64,000 nt of DNA from Marthasterias glacialis. Lineage: Eukaryota > Echinodermata > Asteroidea > Forcipulatida > Asteriidae. The DNA is taken from the NCBI GenBank assembly GCA_911728455.2, contig OU452230.1, positions 1,042,300 through 1,106,299 of the forward strand. Reading direction: 5' to 3'. Under the pieces are notes generated by a model. That model ran no database searches. It saw only the letters and a list, made by a program, of their open reading frames with translations, and had not been told where the DNA came from. A program made the position numbers and the translations under genes. Below are positions 15,401 through 29,999 of this stretch, one piece after another. Each line of letters starts with the position of its first letter. Positions within the stretch are counted from its first letter, which is position 1.

Positions 15401-18400
15401 ATACAGCTAAGAACTGGGCCTTTAACTAAACTGCAAAAAATATCACTTAAGTGATGAAGCATCAAGCTTCAGTTCTCATCGTAGATGTTGATAAGATAAT
15501 ACATATTGCATCAAGGACTATTGCTAAACTAGCTAAATATTACTCGGCGTCAAGAAGCATCAAGCTTCAAGCCTCATCGTTGATCTTGATAGGAGACTAC
15601 GGCAAAGAACTGGGCCTTGAACTAAACTGCAAAAAATATCACTTAAAGTGATGAAGCATCAAGCTTCAGTTCTCATCATAGATGTTGATAAGATATTACA
15701 TATTGGATCAAGGACTATTGCTAAACTAGCTAAATATTACTCAGCGTCAAGAAGCATCAAGCTTCAATTCTCGTCCTTGATCTTGATAGGAGAATACAGC
15801 TAAGAACTTGGACTTTAACTAAACTGCAAAAAATATCACCTAAAGTGATGAAGCATCAAGCTTCAGTTCTCATCTTAGATGTTGATAAGATATTACATAT
15901 TGCATCAAGGACTATTGCTATTCTAGCTAAATATTACTCGGCGTCAAAAAGCATCAAGCTTCAATTCTCGTTATTGATCTTGAGAGGAAAATACGGCTAA
16001 AAACTGGCCTTTAACTAAACTGCAAAAAATATCACTTAAAGTGATGAAGCATCAAGCTTCAGTTCTCATCGTAGATGTTGATAAGATAATACATATTGCA
16101 TCAAGGACTATTGCTAAACTAGCTAAATATTACTCGGCGTCAAGAAGCATCAAGCTTCAAATCTCGTTATTGATCTTGAGAGGAAAATACGGCTAAAAAC
16201 TGGCCTTTAACTAAACTGCAAAAATATCACTTAAAGTGATGAAGCATCAAGCTTCAGTTTTCATCTTAGATGTTGATAAGATAATATATATTGCCTCAAG
16301 GACTATTGGTAAACTAGCTTAATATTACTCGGCGTCAAGAAGCATCAAGCTTCAATTGTCGTTGTTGATCTTGAGAGGAGAATACAGCTAAGAACTGGGC
16401 CTTTAACTAAACTGCAAAAAATATCACTTAAAGTGATGAAGCATCAAGCTTCAGTTCTCATTATAGATATTGAAAAGATATTACATATTGCATCAAGGAC
16501 TATTGCTAAACTAGCTAAATATTACTCGGCGTCAAGAAGCATCAAGCTTCAATTCTCGTCCTTGATCTTTATAGGAGAATACAGCTAAGAACTGGGCCTT
16601 TAACTAAACTGCAAAAAATATCACTTAACGTGATGAAGCATCAGGCTTCAGTTCTCATCGTAGATGTTGATAAGATTATATTGCATCAAGGACTATTGGT
16701 AAACTAGTTTAATATTACTCGGCGTCAAGAAGCATCAAGCTTCAGTTCTCATTCTTGATCTTGAGAGGAGAATACAGCTAAGAACTGGGCCTTTAACTAA
16801 ACTGCAAAAAATATCACCTAAAGTGATGAAGCATCAAGCTTCAGTACTCATCTTAGATGTCGATAAGATATTACATATTGGATCAAGGACTATTGCTAAA
16901 CTAGCTAAATATTACTCGGCGTCAAGAAGCATCAAGCTTCAATTTTCGTACTTGATCTTGATAGGAGAATACAGCTAAGAACTGGGACTTTAACTAAACT
17001 GCAAAAAATATCACTTAAAGTGATGAAGCATCAAGCTTCAGTTCTCATCATAGATGTTGATAAGATATTACATATTGCATCAAGGACTATTGCTAAACTA
17101 GCTAAATATTACTCGGTGTGAAGAAGCATCAAGCTTCAATTCTCGTTGTTGATCTTGAGAGGAGAATACAGCTAAGAACTGGGCCTTTAAATAAACTGCA
17201 AAATATCACTTAAAGTGATGAAGCATCAAGCTTCAGATCTCATCGTAGATGTTGATAAGATATTACATATTGCATCAAAGACTATTGCTAAACTAGCTAA
17301 ATATTACTCGGCGTCAAGAAGCATCAAGCTTTAATTCTCGTCCTTGATCTTTATAGGAGAATACAGCTAAGAACTGGGCCTTTAACTAAACTGCAAAAAA
17401 TATCACTTAAGTGATGAAGCATCAAGCTTCAGTTCTCATCGTAGGTGTTGATAAGATAATACATATTGCATCAAGGACTATTGCTAAACTAGCTAAATAT
17501 TACTCGGCGTCAAGAAGCATCAAGCTTCAAGCCTCATCGTTGATCTTGATAGGAGACTACGGCAAAGAACTGGGCCTTGAACTAAACTGCAAAAAATATC
17601 ACTTAAAGTGATGAAGCATCAAGCTTCAGTTCTCATCATAGATGTTGATAAGATATTACATATTGGATCAAGGACTATTGCTAAACTAGCTAAATATTAC
17701 TCAGCGTCAAGAAGCATCAAGCTTCAATTCTCGTCCTTGATCTTGATAGGAGAATACAGCTAAGAACTGGGACTTTAACTAAACTGCAAAAAATATCACT
17801 TAAAGTGATGAAGCATCAAGCTTCAGTTCTCATCTTAGATGTTGATAAGATATTACATATTGCATCAAGGACTATTGCTATTCTAGCTAAATATTACTCG
17901 GCGTCAAAAAGCATCAAGCTTCAATTCTCGTTATTGATCTTGAGAGGAAAATACGTCTAAAAACTGGCCTTTAACTAAACTGCAAAAAATATCACTTAAA
18001 GTGATGAAGCATCAAGCTTCAGTTCTCATCGTAGATGTTGATAAGATAATACATATTGCATCAAGGACTATTGCTAAACTAGCTAAAAATTACTCGGCGT
18101 CAAGAAGCATCAAGCTTCAATTCTCGTCCTAGATCTTGAGAGAAGAATACAGGTAAGAACTGGGCCTTTAACTAAACTGCAAAAAAATCACTTAAAGTGA
18201 TGAAGCATCAAGCTTCATTTCTCATCATAGATATTGATAAGATATTACATATTGCATGAAGGACTATTGCTAAACTAGCTAAATATTACTCGGCGTCAAG
18301 AAGCATCGAGCTTTAATTCTCGTCCTTGATCTTTATAGGAGAATACAGCTAAGAACTGGGCCTTTAACTAAACTGCAAAAATATCACTTAAGTGATGAAG

Positions 18401-21400
18401 CATCAAGCTTCAGTTCTCATCGTAGATGCTGATAAGATATTACATATTGCATCAAGGACTGTTGCTAAACTAGCTAAATATTACTCGGCGTCAAGAAGCA
18501 TCAAGCTTCAAATCTCGTTATTGATCTTGAGAGGAAAATACGGCTAAAAACTGGCCTTTAACTAAACTGCAAAAATATCACTTAAAGTGATGAAGCATCA
18601 AGCTTCAGTTTTCATCTTAGATGTTGATAAGATAATATATATTGCCTCAAGGACTATTGGTAAACTAGCTTAATATTACTCGGCGTCAAGAAGCATCAAG
18701 CTTCAATTGTCGTTGTTGATCTTGAGAGGAGAATACAGCTAAGAACTGGGCCTTTAACTAAACTGCAAAAAATATCACTTAAAGTGATGAAGCATCAAGC
18801 TTCAGTTCTCATTATAGATATTGAAAAGATATTACATATTGCATCAAGGACTATTGCTAAACTAGCTAAATATTACTCGGCGTCAAGAAGCATCAAGCTT
18901 CAATTCTCGTCCTTGATCTTTATAGGAGAATACAGCTAAGAACTGGGCCTTTAACTAAACTGCAAAAAATATCACTTAACGTGATGAAGCATCAGGCTTC
19001 AGTTCTCATCGTAGATGTTGATAAGATTATATTGCATCAAGGACTATTGGTAAACTAGTTTAATATTACTCGGCGTCAAGAAGCATCAAGCTTCAGTTCT
19101 CATTCTTGATCTTGAGAGGAGAATACAGCTAAGAACTGGGCCTTTAACTAAACTGCAAAAAATATCACCTAAAGTGATGAAGCATCAAGCTTCAGTACTC
19201 ATCTTAGATGTCGATAAGATATTACATATTCGATCAAGAACTATTGCTAAACTAGCTAAATATTACTCGGCGTCAAGAAGCATCAAGCTTCAATTTTCGT
19301 ACTTGATCTTGATAGGAGAATACAGCTAAGAACTGGGACTTTAACTAAACTGCAAAAAATATCACTTAAAGTGATGAAGCATCAAGCTTCAGTTCTCATC
19401 ATAGATGTTGATAAGATATTACATATTGCATCAAGGACTATTGCTAAACTAGCTAAATATTACTCGGTGTGAAGAAGCATCAAGCTTCAATTCTCGTTGT
19501 TGATCTTGAGAGGAGAATACAGCTAAGAACTGGGCCTTTAAATAAACTGCAAAATATCACTTAAAGTGATGAAGCATCAAGCTTCAGATCTCATCGTAGA
19601 TGTTGATAAGATATTACATATTGCATCAAAGACTATTGCTAAACTAGCTAAATATTACTCGGCGTCAAGAAGCATCAAGCTTTAATTCTCGTCCTTGATC
19701 TTTATAGGAGAATACAGCTAAGAACTGGGCCTTTAACTAAACTGCAAAAAATATCACTTAAGTGATGAAGCATCAAGCTTCAGTTCTCATCGTAGGTGTT
19801 GATAAGATAATACATATTGCATCAAGGACTATTGCTAAACTAGCTAAATATTACTCGGCGTCAAGAAGCATCAAGCTTCAAGCCTCATCGTTGATCTTGA
19901 TAGGAGACTACGGCAAAGAACTGGGCCTTGAACTAAACTGCAAAAAATATCACTTAAAGTGATGAAGCATCAAGCTTCAGTTCTCATCATAGATGTTGAT
20001 AAGATATTACATATTGGATCAAGGACTATTGCTAAACTAGCTAAATATTACTCAGCGTCAAGAAGCATCAAGCTTCAATTCTCGTCCTTGATCTTGATAG
20101 GAGAATACAGCTAAGAACTGGGACTTTAACTAAACTGCAAAAAATATCACTTAAAGTGATGAAGCATCAAGCTTCAGTTCTCATCTTAGATGTTGATAAG
20201 ATATTACATATTGCATCAAGGACTATTGCTATTCTAGCTAAATATTACTCGGCGTCAAAAAGCATCAAGCTTCAATTCTCGTTATTGATCTTGAGAGGAA
20301 AATACGTCTAAAAACTGGCCTTTAACTAAACTGCAAAAAATATCACTTAAAGTGATGAAGCATCAAGCTTCAGTTCTCATCGTAGATGTTGATAAGATAA
20401 TACATATTGCATCAAGGACTATTGCTAAACTAGCTAAAAATTACTCGGCGTCAAGAAGCATCAAGCTTCAATTCTCGTCCTAGATCTTGAGAGAAGAATA
20501 CAGGTAAGAACTGGGCCTTTAACTAAACTGCAAAAAAATCACTTAAAGTGATGAAGCATCAAGCTTCATTTCTCATCATAGATATTGATAAGATATTACA
20601 TATTGCATGAAGGACTATTGCTAAACTAGCTAAATATTACTCGGCGTCAAGAAGCATCGAGCTTTAATTCTCGTCCTTGATCTTTATAGGAGAATACAGC
20701 TAAGAACTGGGCCTTTAACTAAACTGCAAAAATATCACTTAAGTGATGAAGCATCAAGCTTCAGTTCTCATCGTAGATGCTGATAAGATATTACATATTG
20801 CATCAAGGACTGTTGCTAAACTAGCTAAATATTACTCGGCGTCAAGAAGCATCAAGCTTCAAATCTCGTTATTGATCTTGAGAGGAAAATACGGCTAAAA
20901 ACTGGCCTTTAACTAAACTGCAAAAATATCACTTAAAGTGATGAAGCATCAAGCTTCAGTTTTCATCTTAGATGTTGATAAGATAATATATATTGCCTCA
21001 AGGACTATTGGTAAACTAGCTTAATATTACTCGGCGTCAAGAAGCATCAAGCTTCAATTGTCGTTGTTGATCTTGAGAGGAGAATACAGCTAAGAACTGG
21101 GCCTTTAACTAAACTGCAAAAAATATCACTTAAAGTGATGAAGCATCAAGCTTCAGTTCTCATTATAGATATTGAAAAGATATTACATATTGCATCAAGG
21201 ACTATTGCTAAACTAGCTAAATATTACTCGGCGTCAAGAAGCATCAAGCTTCAATTCTCGTCCTTGATCTTTATAGGAGAATACAGCTAAGAACTGGGCC
21301 TTTAACTAAACTGCAAAAAATATCACTTAACGTGATGAAGCATCAGGCTTCAGTTCTCATCGTAGATGTTGATAAGATAATATATATTGCATCAAGGACT

Positions 21401-23210
21401 ATTGGTAAACTAGTTTAATATTACTCGGCGTCAAGAAGCATCAAGCTTCAGTTCTCATTCTTGATCTTGAGAGGAGAATACAGCTAAGAACTGGGCCTTT
21501 AACTAAACTGCAAAAAATATCACCTAAAGTGATGAAGCATCAAGCTTCAGTACTCATCTTAGATGTCGATAAGATATTACATATTGGATCAAGGACTATT
21601 GCTAAACTAGCTAAATATTACTCGGCGTCAAGAAGCATCAAGCTTCAATTTTCGTACTTGATCTTGATAGGAGAATACAGCTAAGAACTGGGACTTTAAC
21701 TAAACTGCAAAAAATATCACTTAAAGTGATGAAGCATCAAGCTTCAGTTCTCATCATAGATGTTGATAAGATATTACATATTGTATCAAGGACTATTGCT
21801 AAACTAGCTAGATATTACTCGGTGTCAAGAAGCATCAAGCTTCAATTCTCGTTGTTGATCTTGAGAGGAGAATACAGCTAAGAACTGGGCCTTTAAATAA
21901 ACTGCAAAATATCACTTAAAGTGATGAAGCATCAAGCTTCAGATCTCATCGTAGATGTTGATAAGATATTACATATTGCATCAAAGACTATTGCTAAACT
22001 AGCTAAATATTACTCGGCGTCAAGAAGCATCAAGCTTTAATTCTCGTCCTTGATCTTTATAGGAGAATACAGCTAAGAACTGGGCCTTTAACTAAACTGC
22101 AAAAAATATCACTTAAGTGATGAAGCATCAAGCTTCAGTTCTCATCGTAGATGTTGATAAGATAATACATATTGCATCAAGGACTATTGCTAAACTAGCT
22201 AAATATTACTCGGCGTCAAGAAGCATCAAGCTTCAAGCCTCATAGTTGATCTTGATAGGAGACTACGGCAAAGAACTGGGCCTTGAACTAAACTGCAAAA
22301 AATATCACTTAAAGTGATGAAGCATCAAGCTTCAGTTCTCATCATAGATGTTGATAAGATATTACATATTGGATCAAGGACTATTGCTAAACTAGCTAAA
22401 TATTACTCAGCGTCAAGAAGCATCAAGCTTCAATTCTCGTCCTTGATCTTGATAGGAGAATACAGCTAAGAACTTGGACTTTAACTAAACTGCAAAAAAT
22501 ATCACCTAAAGTGATGAAGCATCAAGCTTCAGTTCTCATCTTAGATGTTGATAAGATATTACATATTGCATCAAGGACTATTGCTATTCTAGCTAAATAT
22601 TACTCGGCGTCAAAAAGCATCAAGCTTCAATTCTCGTTATTGATCTTGAGAGGAAAATACGGCTAAAAACTGGCCTTTAACTAAACTGCAAAAAATATCA
22701 CTTAAAGTGATGAAGCATCAAGCTTCAGTTCTCATCGTAGATGTTGATAAGATAATACATATTGCATCAAGGACTATTGCTAAACTAGCTAAATATTACT
22801 CGGCGTCAAGAAGCATCAAGCTTCAATTCTCGTCCTAGATCTTGAGAGAAGAATACAGGTAAGAACTGGGCCTTTAACTAAACTGCAAAAAAATCACTTA
22901 AAGTGATGAAGCATCAAGCTTCATTTCTCATCATAGATATTGATAAGATATTACATATTGCATCAAGGACTATTGCTAAACTAGCTAAATATTACTCGGC
23001 GTCAAGAAGCATCGAGCTTTAATTCTCGTCCTTGATCTTTATAGGAGAATACAGCTAAGAACTGGGCCTTTAACTAAACTGCAAAAATATCACTTAAGTG
23101 ATGAAGCATCAAGCTTCAGTTCTCATCGTAGATGCTGATAAGATATTACATATTGCATCAAGGACTGTTGCTAAACTAGCTAAATATTACTCGGCGTCAA
23201 GAAGCATCAA
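9480..23210. repeat. Higher-order repeat satellite, 12-monomer unit of 2,355 bp
   Basis: The same 196-bp monomers are organised into a 12-monomer unit repeated six times. A marker monomer containing aagcctcatcgttgatcttg lies in units starting at 10,741, 13,096, 15,451, 17,411, 19,762 and about 22,117, with spacings of 2,355, 2,355, 1,960, 2,351 and 2,355. The 1,960-bp unit has lost exactly two monomers near 16,145, and the 2,351-bp spacing reflects a 4-bp deletion (gataagattatattg near 16,670, also near 19,022). Between units, whole kilobases are almost identical, while monomers within a unit differ clearly. This is the hallmark of recent amplification of a multimer by unequal exchange. Reading frames of 66 codons in these units begin at GTG or ATG inside the monomer and are chance openings. 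Confidence 0.95.
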
Positions 23211-23528
23211 GCCTCACTTCTCGTCCTTGATCTTGATAGGAGAATACAGCTAAGAACTGGGCCTTGAACGAAACTGCAAAAAATATCACTTAAAGTGATG
23301 AAGCATCAAGCTTCAGATCTCATCGTAGATGTTGATCAGATAATACATATTGCATCAAGGACTATTGCTAAACTAGCTAAATATTACTCGGCGTCAAGAA
23401 GTATCAAGCTTCAATTCTCGTTATTGATCTTGAGAGGAGAATACAGCTAAGAACTGGGCCTTTTACTAAACTGCAAAACAAAAATACATATTTCACTTGA
23501 AGTGATGAAGCATCAAGCTTCAGTTCTT

Positions 23529-24016
23529 GTAGTCAAGAGCTAATCCAGTGAGGTACTCGTAACGTCAGCTCGTTGCGTCAGCACATGCAGAAGGCCCGTA
23601 TAACAGAAATGATTTGGGGCCGCGGGGGGTCCTCCACCCTGATGTCCGGCCCGGAACTTCCTACTTGACCACTTGCTACGGACGAAATACGGTAAGTATT
23701 ATTTTACAATTCGATTTTGCCGTTGAAGTTGGGTCAAGGCAGATTGGTTCCAAGCTCCCGACTGACTGTTTCGGATCTTCACTCCCAATCATTTGACTGT
23801 TCGTTGCCTTATGTGCACGTAATGCTGACGTTCGTTGCTGGCGTCCGATCGCAATCCACACCAGTTTAAACTCATTCAACCTAACTTTTCGAACACTCGT
23901 ACATTTTCATCAAAGCCTGCGGCTAACCTACGAAAAACAACTATGGAAAACGGGCGCAGCAACCTTAGACTGATGGCATTTCCTGCAAATAGCTATCAGG
24001 ACCACATCTAACTTAT
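23529..24016. repeat. Non-satellite insert within HOR, copy 1
   Basis: Sequence unrelated to the monomer sits between satellite ending cttcagttcttgtag and satellite resuming at ttgataggagaatacagc. It contains a GC-rich patch (ggggccgcggggggtcctcc near 23,617) and a strong splice-donor-like ggtaagtatt at 23,691. Its middle and right parts match the flank just beyond the array (about 36,985-37,180), including actcccaatcatttgactgt and the accacatc end. The short frames on both strands here have no recognisable protein similarity and are not called genes. An old exon fragment is possible but unproven. Confidence 0.85.
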
Positions 24017-25997
24017 GTTGATAGGAGAATACAGCTAAGAACTATAGACCTTTAACTAAACTGCAAAAAAATATCAATTAAAGTGGTGAAGCATCAAGCT
24101 TCAATTCTCATCTTAGATGTTGATAAGATATTACATATTGCATCAAGGACTATTGCTAAACTAGCTAAATATTACTCGGCGTCATGAAGCATCGAGCTTC
24201 AATTCTCGTCCTTGATCTTGATAGGAGAATACAGCTAAGAACAGGGCCTTTAACTAAACTGCAAAAAATATCACTTAAAGTGATGAAGCATCAAGCTTCA
24301 GTACTCGTCGTAGATGTTGATAAGATAATACAGATTGCATCAAGGACTATTGCTTAACTAGCTAAATATTACTTGGCGTCAAGAAGCATCAAGCTTCATT
24401 TTTCGTCCTTGATCTTGATAGGAGAATACAGCTAAGAACTGGGCCTTTAACTAAACTGCAAAAAATATCACTTAAAGTGATGAAGCATCAAGCTTCAGTT
24501 CTCATCGTAAATGTTGATAAGATATTACATATTGCATCAAGGACTATTGCTAAACTAGCTAAATATTACTCGGCGTCATGAAGCATCAAGCTTCAATTCT
24601 CGTCCTTGATCTTGATAGGAGAATACAGCTAAGAACTGGCCCTTTAACTAAACTGCAAAAAATAACACCTAAAGTGATGATGCATCAAGCTTCATACTCG
24701 TCGTAGATGTTGATAAGATAATACAGATCACATCAAGGCCTATTGCTAAACTAGCTAAATATTACTTGCCGTCAAGAAGCATCAAGCTTCACTTCTCGTC
24801 CTTGATCTTGATAGGAGAATACAGCTAAGAACTGGACCTTTAACTAAACTGCAAAAAATATCACTTAAAGTGATGAAGCATCAAGCTTCAGTACTCGTCG
24901 TAGATGTTGATAAGATAATACAGATTACATCAAGGACTATTGCTAAACAAGCTAAATTTTACTTGGCGTCAAGAAGCATCAAGCTTCACTTCTCGTCATT
25001 GATCTTGATAGGAGAATACAGCTAAGAACTGGGCCTTTAACTAAACTGAAAAAAATATCACCAAAAGTGATGAAGCATCAAGCTTCAGTAGTCTTCGTAG
25101 ATGTTGATAAGATAATTCAGATTACATCAAGGCCTATTGCTAAACTAGCTAAATATTACTCGGCATCAAGAAGCATCAAGCTTCAATTCTCGTTATTGAT
25201 CTTGATGGGAGAATACAGTTAAGAACTGGGCCTTTAACTAAACTGCAAAAAATATCACCTAAAGTGATGAAGCATCAAGCTTCAGTACTCGTCGTAGATG
25301 TTGAGAAGATAATACATCAAGGACTATTGCTAAACTAGCTAAATTTTACTCGGCGTCAAGAAGCATCAAGCTTCAATTCTCGTCCTCGATCTTGATAGGA
25401 GAATACAGCTAAGAACTGGGCCTTCAACTTAACTGCAAAAAATATCACCGAAAGTGATGAAGCATCAAGCTTCAGTTCTCATCTTAGATGTTCTTGTCCT
25501 TGATCTTGATGGGAGAATACAGTTAAGAACTGGGCCTTTAACTAAACTGCAAAAAATATCACCTAAAGCGATGAAGCATCAAGCTTCAGTACTCGTCGTA
25601 GATGTTGATAAGATAATACAGATTACATCAAGGCCTATTGCTAAACTAGCTAAATATTACTTGGCGTCAAGAAGCATCAAGCTTCACTTCTCGTCCTTGA
25701 TCTTGATAGGAGAATACAGCTAAGAACTGGGCCTTTAACTAAACTGCAAAAAATATCACCAAAAGTGATGAAGCATCAAGCTTCAGTAGTCTACGTAGAT
25801 GTTGATAAGATAATTCAGATTACATCAAGGCCTATTGCTAAACTAGCTAAATATTACTCGGCATCAAGAAGCATCAAGCTTCAATTCTCGTTATTGATCT
25901 TGATAGGAGAATACAGCTAAGAACTGGGCCTTAATTAAACTGCAAAACAAAAATATATATTTCACTTGAAGTGATGAAGCATCAAGCTTCAGTTCTC

Positions 25998-26485
25998 GTA
26001 GTCAAGAGCTAATCCAGTGAGGTACTCGTAACGTCAGCTCGTTGCGTCAGCACATGCAGAAGGCCCGTATAACAGAAATGATTTGGGGCCGCGGGGGGTC
26101 CTCCACCCTGATGTCCGGCCCGGAACTTCCTACTTGACCACTTGCTACGGACGAAATACGGTAAGTATTATTTTACAATTCGATTTTGCCGTTGAAGTTG
26201 GGTCAAGGCAGATTGGTTCCAAGCTCCCGACTGACTGTTTCGGATCTTCACTCCCAATCATTTGACTGTTCGTTGCCTTATGTGCACGTAATGCTGACGT
26301 TCGTTGCTGGCGTCCGATCGCAATCCACACCAGTTTAAACTCATTCAACCTAACTTTTCGAACACTCGTACATTTTCATCAAAGCCTGCGGCTAACCTAC
26401 GAAAAACAACTATGGAAAACGGGCGCAGCAACCTTAGACTGATGGCATTTCCTGCAAATAGCTATCAGGACCACATCTAACTTAT
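25998..26485. repeat. Non-satellite insert within HOR, copy 2
   Basis: Essentially identical to the insert at 23,529, displaced by 2,469 bp. It keeps the same GC-rich patch and the ggtaagtatt donor-like site at about 26,160, and the same junctions with satellite on both sides. The left junction reads cttcagttctcgtag instead of cttcttgtag. Confidence 0.85.
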
Positions 26486-28466
26486 GTTGATAGGAGAATA
26501 CAGCTAAGAACTATAGACCTTTAACTAAACTGCAAAAAAATATCAATTAAAGTGGTGAAGCATCAAGCTTCAATTCTCATCTTAGATGTTGATAAGATAT
26601 TACATATTGCATCAAGGACTATTGCTAAACTAGCTAAATATTACTCGGCGTCATGAAGCATCGAGCTTCAATTCTCGTCCTTGATCTTGATAGGAGAATA
26701 CAGCTAAGAACAGGGCCTTTAACTAAACTGCAAAAAATATCACTTAAAGTGATGAAGCATCAAGCTTCAGTACTCGTCGTAGATGTTGATAAGATAATAC
26801 AGATTGCATCAAGGACTATTGCTTAACTAGCTAAATATTACTTGGCGTCAAGAAGCATCAAGCTTCATTTTTCGTCCTTGATCTTGATAGGAGAATACAG
26901 CTAAGAACTGGGCCTTTAACTAAACTGCAAAAAATATCACTTAAAGTGATGAAGCATCAAGCTTCAGTTCTCATCGTAAATGTTGATAAGATATTACATA
27001 TTGCATCAAGGACTATTGCTAAACTAGCTAAATATTACTCGGCGTCATGAAGCATCAAGCTTCAATTCTCGTCCTTGATCTTGATAGGAGAATACAGCTA
27101 AGAACTGGCCCTTTAACTAAACTGCAAAAAATAACACCTAAAGTGATGATGCATCAAGCTTCATACTCGTCGTAGATGTTGATAAGATAATACAGATCAC
27201 ATCAAGGCCTATTGCTAAACTAGCTAAATATTACTTGCCGTCAAGAAGCATCAAGCTTCACTTCTCGTCCTTGATCTTGATAGGAGAATACAGCTAAGAA
27301 CTGGACCTTTAACTAAACTGCAAAAAATATCACTTAAAGTGATGAAGCATCAAGCTTCAGTACTCGTCGTAGATGTTGATAAGATAATACAGATTACATC
27401 AAGGACTATTGCTAAACAAGCTAAATTTTACTTGGCGTCAAGAAGCATCAAGCTTCACTTCTCGTCATTGATCTTGATAGGAGAATACAGCTAAGAACTG
27501 GGCCTTTAACTAAACTGAAAAAAATATCACCAAAAGTGATGAAGCATCAAGCTTCAGTAGTCTTCGTAGATGTTGATAAGATAATTCAGATTACATCAAG
27601 GCCTATTGCTAAACTAGCTAAATATTACTCGGCATCAAGAAGCATCAAGCTTCAATTCTCGTTATTGATCTTGATGGGAGAATACAGTTAAGAACTGGGC
27701 CTTTAACTAAACTGCAAAAAATATCACCTAAAGTGATGAAGCATCAAGCTTCAGTACTCGTCGTAGATGTTGAGAAGATAATACATCAAGGACTATTGCT
27801 AAACTAGCTAAATTTTACTCGGCGTCAAGAAGCATCAAGCTTCAATTCTCGTCCTCGATCTTGATAGGAGAATACAGCTAAGAACTGGGCCTTCAACTTA
27901 ACTGCAAAAAATATCACCGAAAGTGATGAAGCATCAAGCTTCAGTTCTCATCTTAGATGTTCTTGTCCTTGATCTTGATGGGAGAATACAGTTAAGAACT
28001 GGGCCTTTAACTAAACTGCAAAAAATATCACCTAAAGCGATGAAGCATCAAGCTTCAGTACTCGTCGTAGATGTTGATAAGATAATACAGATTACATCAA
28101 GGCCTATTGCTAAACTAGCTAAATATTACTTGGCGTCAAGAAGCATCAAGCTTCACTTCTCGTCCTTGATCTTGATAGGAGAATACAGCTAAGAACTGGG
28201 CCTTTAACTAAACTGCAAAAAATATCACCAAAAGTGATGAAGCATCAAGCTTCAGTAGTCTTCGTAGATGTTGATAAGATAATTCAGATTACATCAAGGC
28301 CTATTGCTAAACTAGCTAAATATTACTCGGCATCAAGAAGCATCAAGCTTCAATTCTCGTTATTGATCTTGATAGGAGAATACAGCTAAGAACTGGGCCT
28401 TAATTAAACTGCAAAACAAAAATATATATTTCACTTGAAGTGATGAAGCATCAAGCTTCAGTTCTC

Positions 28467-28954
28467 GTAGTCAAGAGCTAATCCAGTGAGGTACTCGTAA
28501 CGTCAGCTCGTTGCGTCAGCACATGCAGAAGGCCCGTATAACAGAAATGATTTGGGGCCGCGGGGGGTCCTCCACCCTGATGTCCGGCCCGGAACTTCCT
28601 ACTTGACCACTTGCTACGGACGAAATACGGTAAGTATTATTTTACAATTCGATTTTGCCGTTGAAGTTGGGTCAAGGCAGATTGGTTCCAAGCTCCCGAC
28701 TGACTGTTTCGGATCTTCACTCCCAATCATTTGACTGTTCGTTGCCTTATGTGCACGTAATGCTGACGTTCGTTGCTGGCGTCCGATCGCAATCCACACC
28801 AGTTTAAACTCATTCAACCTAACTTTTCGAACACTCGTACATTTTCATCAAAGCCTGCGGCTAACCTACGAAAAACAACTATGGAAAACGGGCGCAGCAA
28901 CCTTAGACTGATGGCATTTCCTGCAAATAGCTATCAGGACCACATCTAACTTAT
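28467..28954. repeat. Non-satellite insert within HOR, copy 3
   Basis: Third nearly identical copy, 2,469 bp after the second. Same internal landmarks and satellite junctions. It leads into the third, truncated HOR unit. Confidence 0.85.
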
Positions 28955-29999
28955 GTTGATAGGAGAATACAGCTAAGAACTATAGACCTTTAACTAAACT
29001 GCAAAAAAATATCAATTAAAGTGGTGAAGCATCAAGCTTCAATTCTCATCTTAGATGTTGATAAGATATTACATATTGCATCAAGGACTATTGCTAAACT
29101 AGCTAAATATTACTCGGCGTCATGAAGCATCGAGCTTCAATTCTCGTCCTTGATCTTGATAGGAGAATACAGCTAAGAACAGGGCCTTTAACTAAACTGC
29201 AAAAAATATCACTTAAAGTGATGAAGCATCAAGCTTCAGTACTCGTCGTAGATGTTGATAAGATAATACAGATTGCATCAAGGACTATTGCTTAACTAGC
29301 TAAATATTACTTGGCGTCAAGAAGCATCAAGCTTCATTTTTCGTCCTTGATCTTGATAGGAGAATACAGCTAAGAACTGGGCCTTTAACTAAACTGCAAA
29401 AAATATCACTTAAAGTGATGAAGCATCAAGCTTCAGTTCTCATCGTAAATGTTGATAAGATATTACATATTGCATCAAGGACTATTGCTAAACTAGCTAA
29501 ATATTACTCGGCGTCATGAAGCATCAAGCTTCAATTCTCGTCCTTGATCTTGATAAGAGAATACAGCTAAGAACTGGCCCTTTAACTAAACTGCAAAAAA
29601 TAACACCTAAAGTGATGATGCATCAAGCTTCATACTCGTCGTAGATGTTGATAAGATAATACAGATCACATCAAGGCCTATTGCTAAACTAGCTAAATAT
29701 TACTTGCCGTCAAGAAGCATCAAGCTTCACTTCTCGTCCTTGATCTTGATAGGAGAATACAGCTAAGAACTGGACCTTTAACTAAACTGCAAAAAATATC
29801 ACTTAAAGTGATGAAGCATCAAGCTTCAGTACTCGTCGTAGATGTTGATAAGATAATACAGATTACATCAAGGACTATTGCTAAACAAGCTAAATTTTAC
29901 TTGGCGTCAAGAAGCATCAAGCTTCACTTCTCGTCATTGATCTTGATAGGAGAATACAGCTAAGAACTGGGCCTTTAACTAAACTGAAAAAAATATCAC

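Noticed and set aside
23614..23879. Overlapping 60- and 67-codon frames on both strands of the insert
   Set aside because: Identical in copies 2 and 3 only because the DNA is a recent repeat. No recognisable protein family, and the plus frame starts with TTG.
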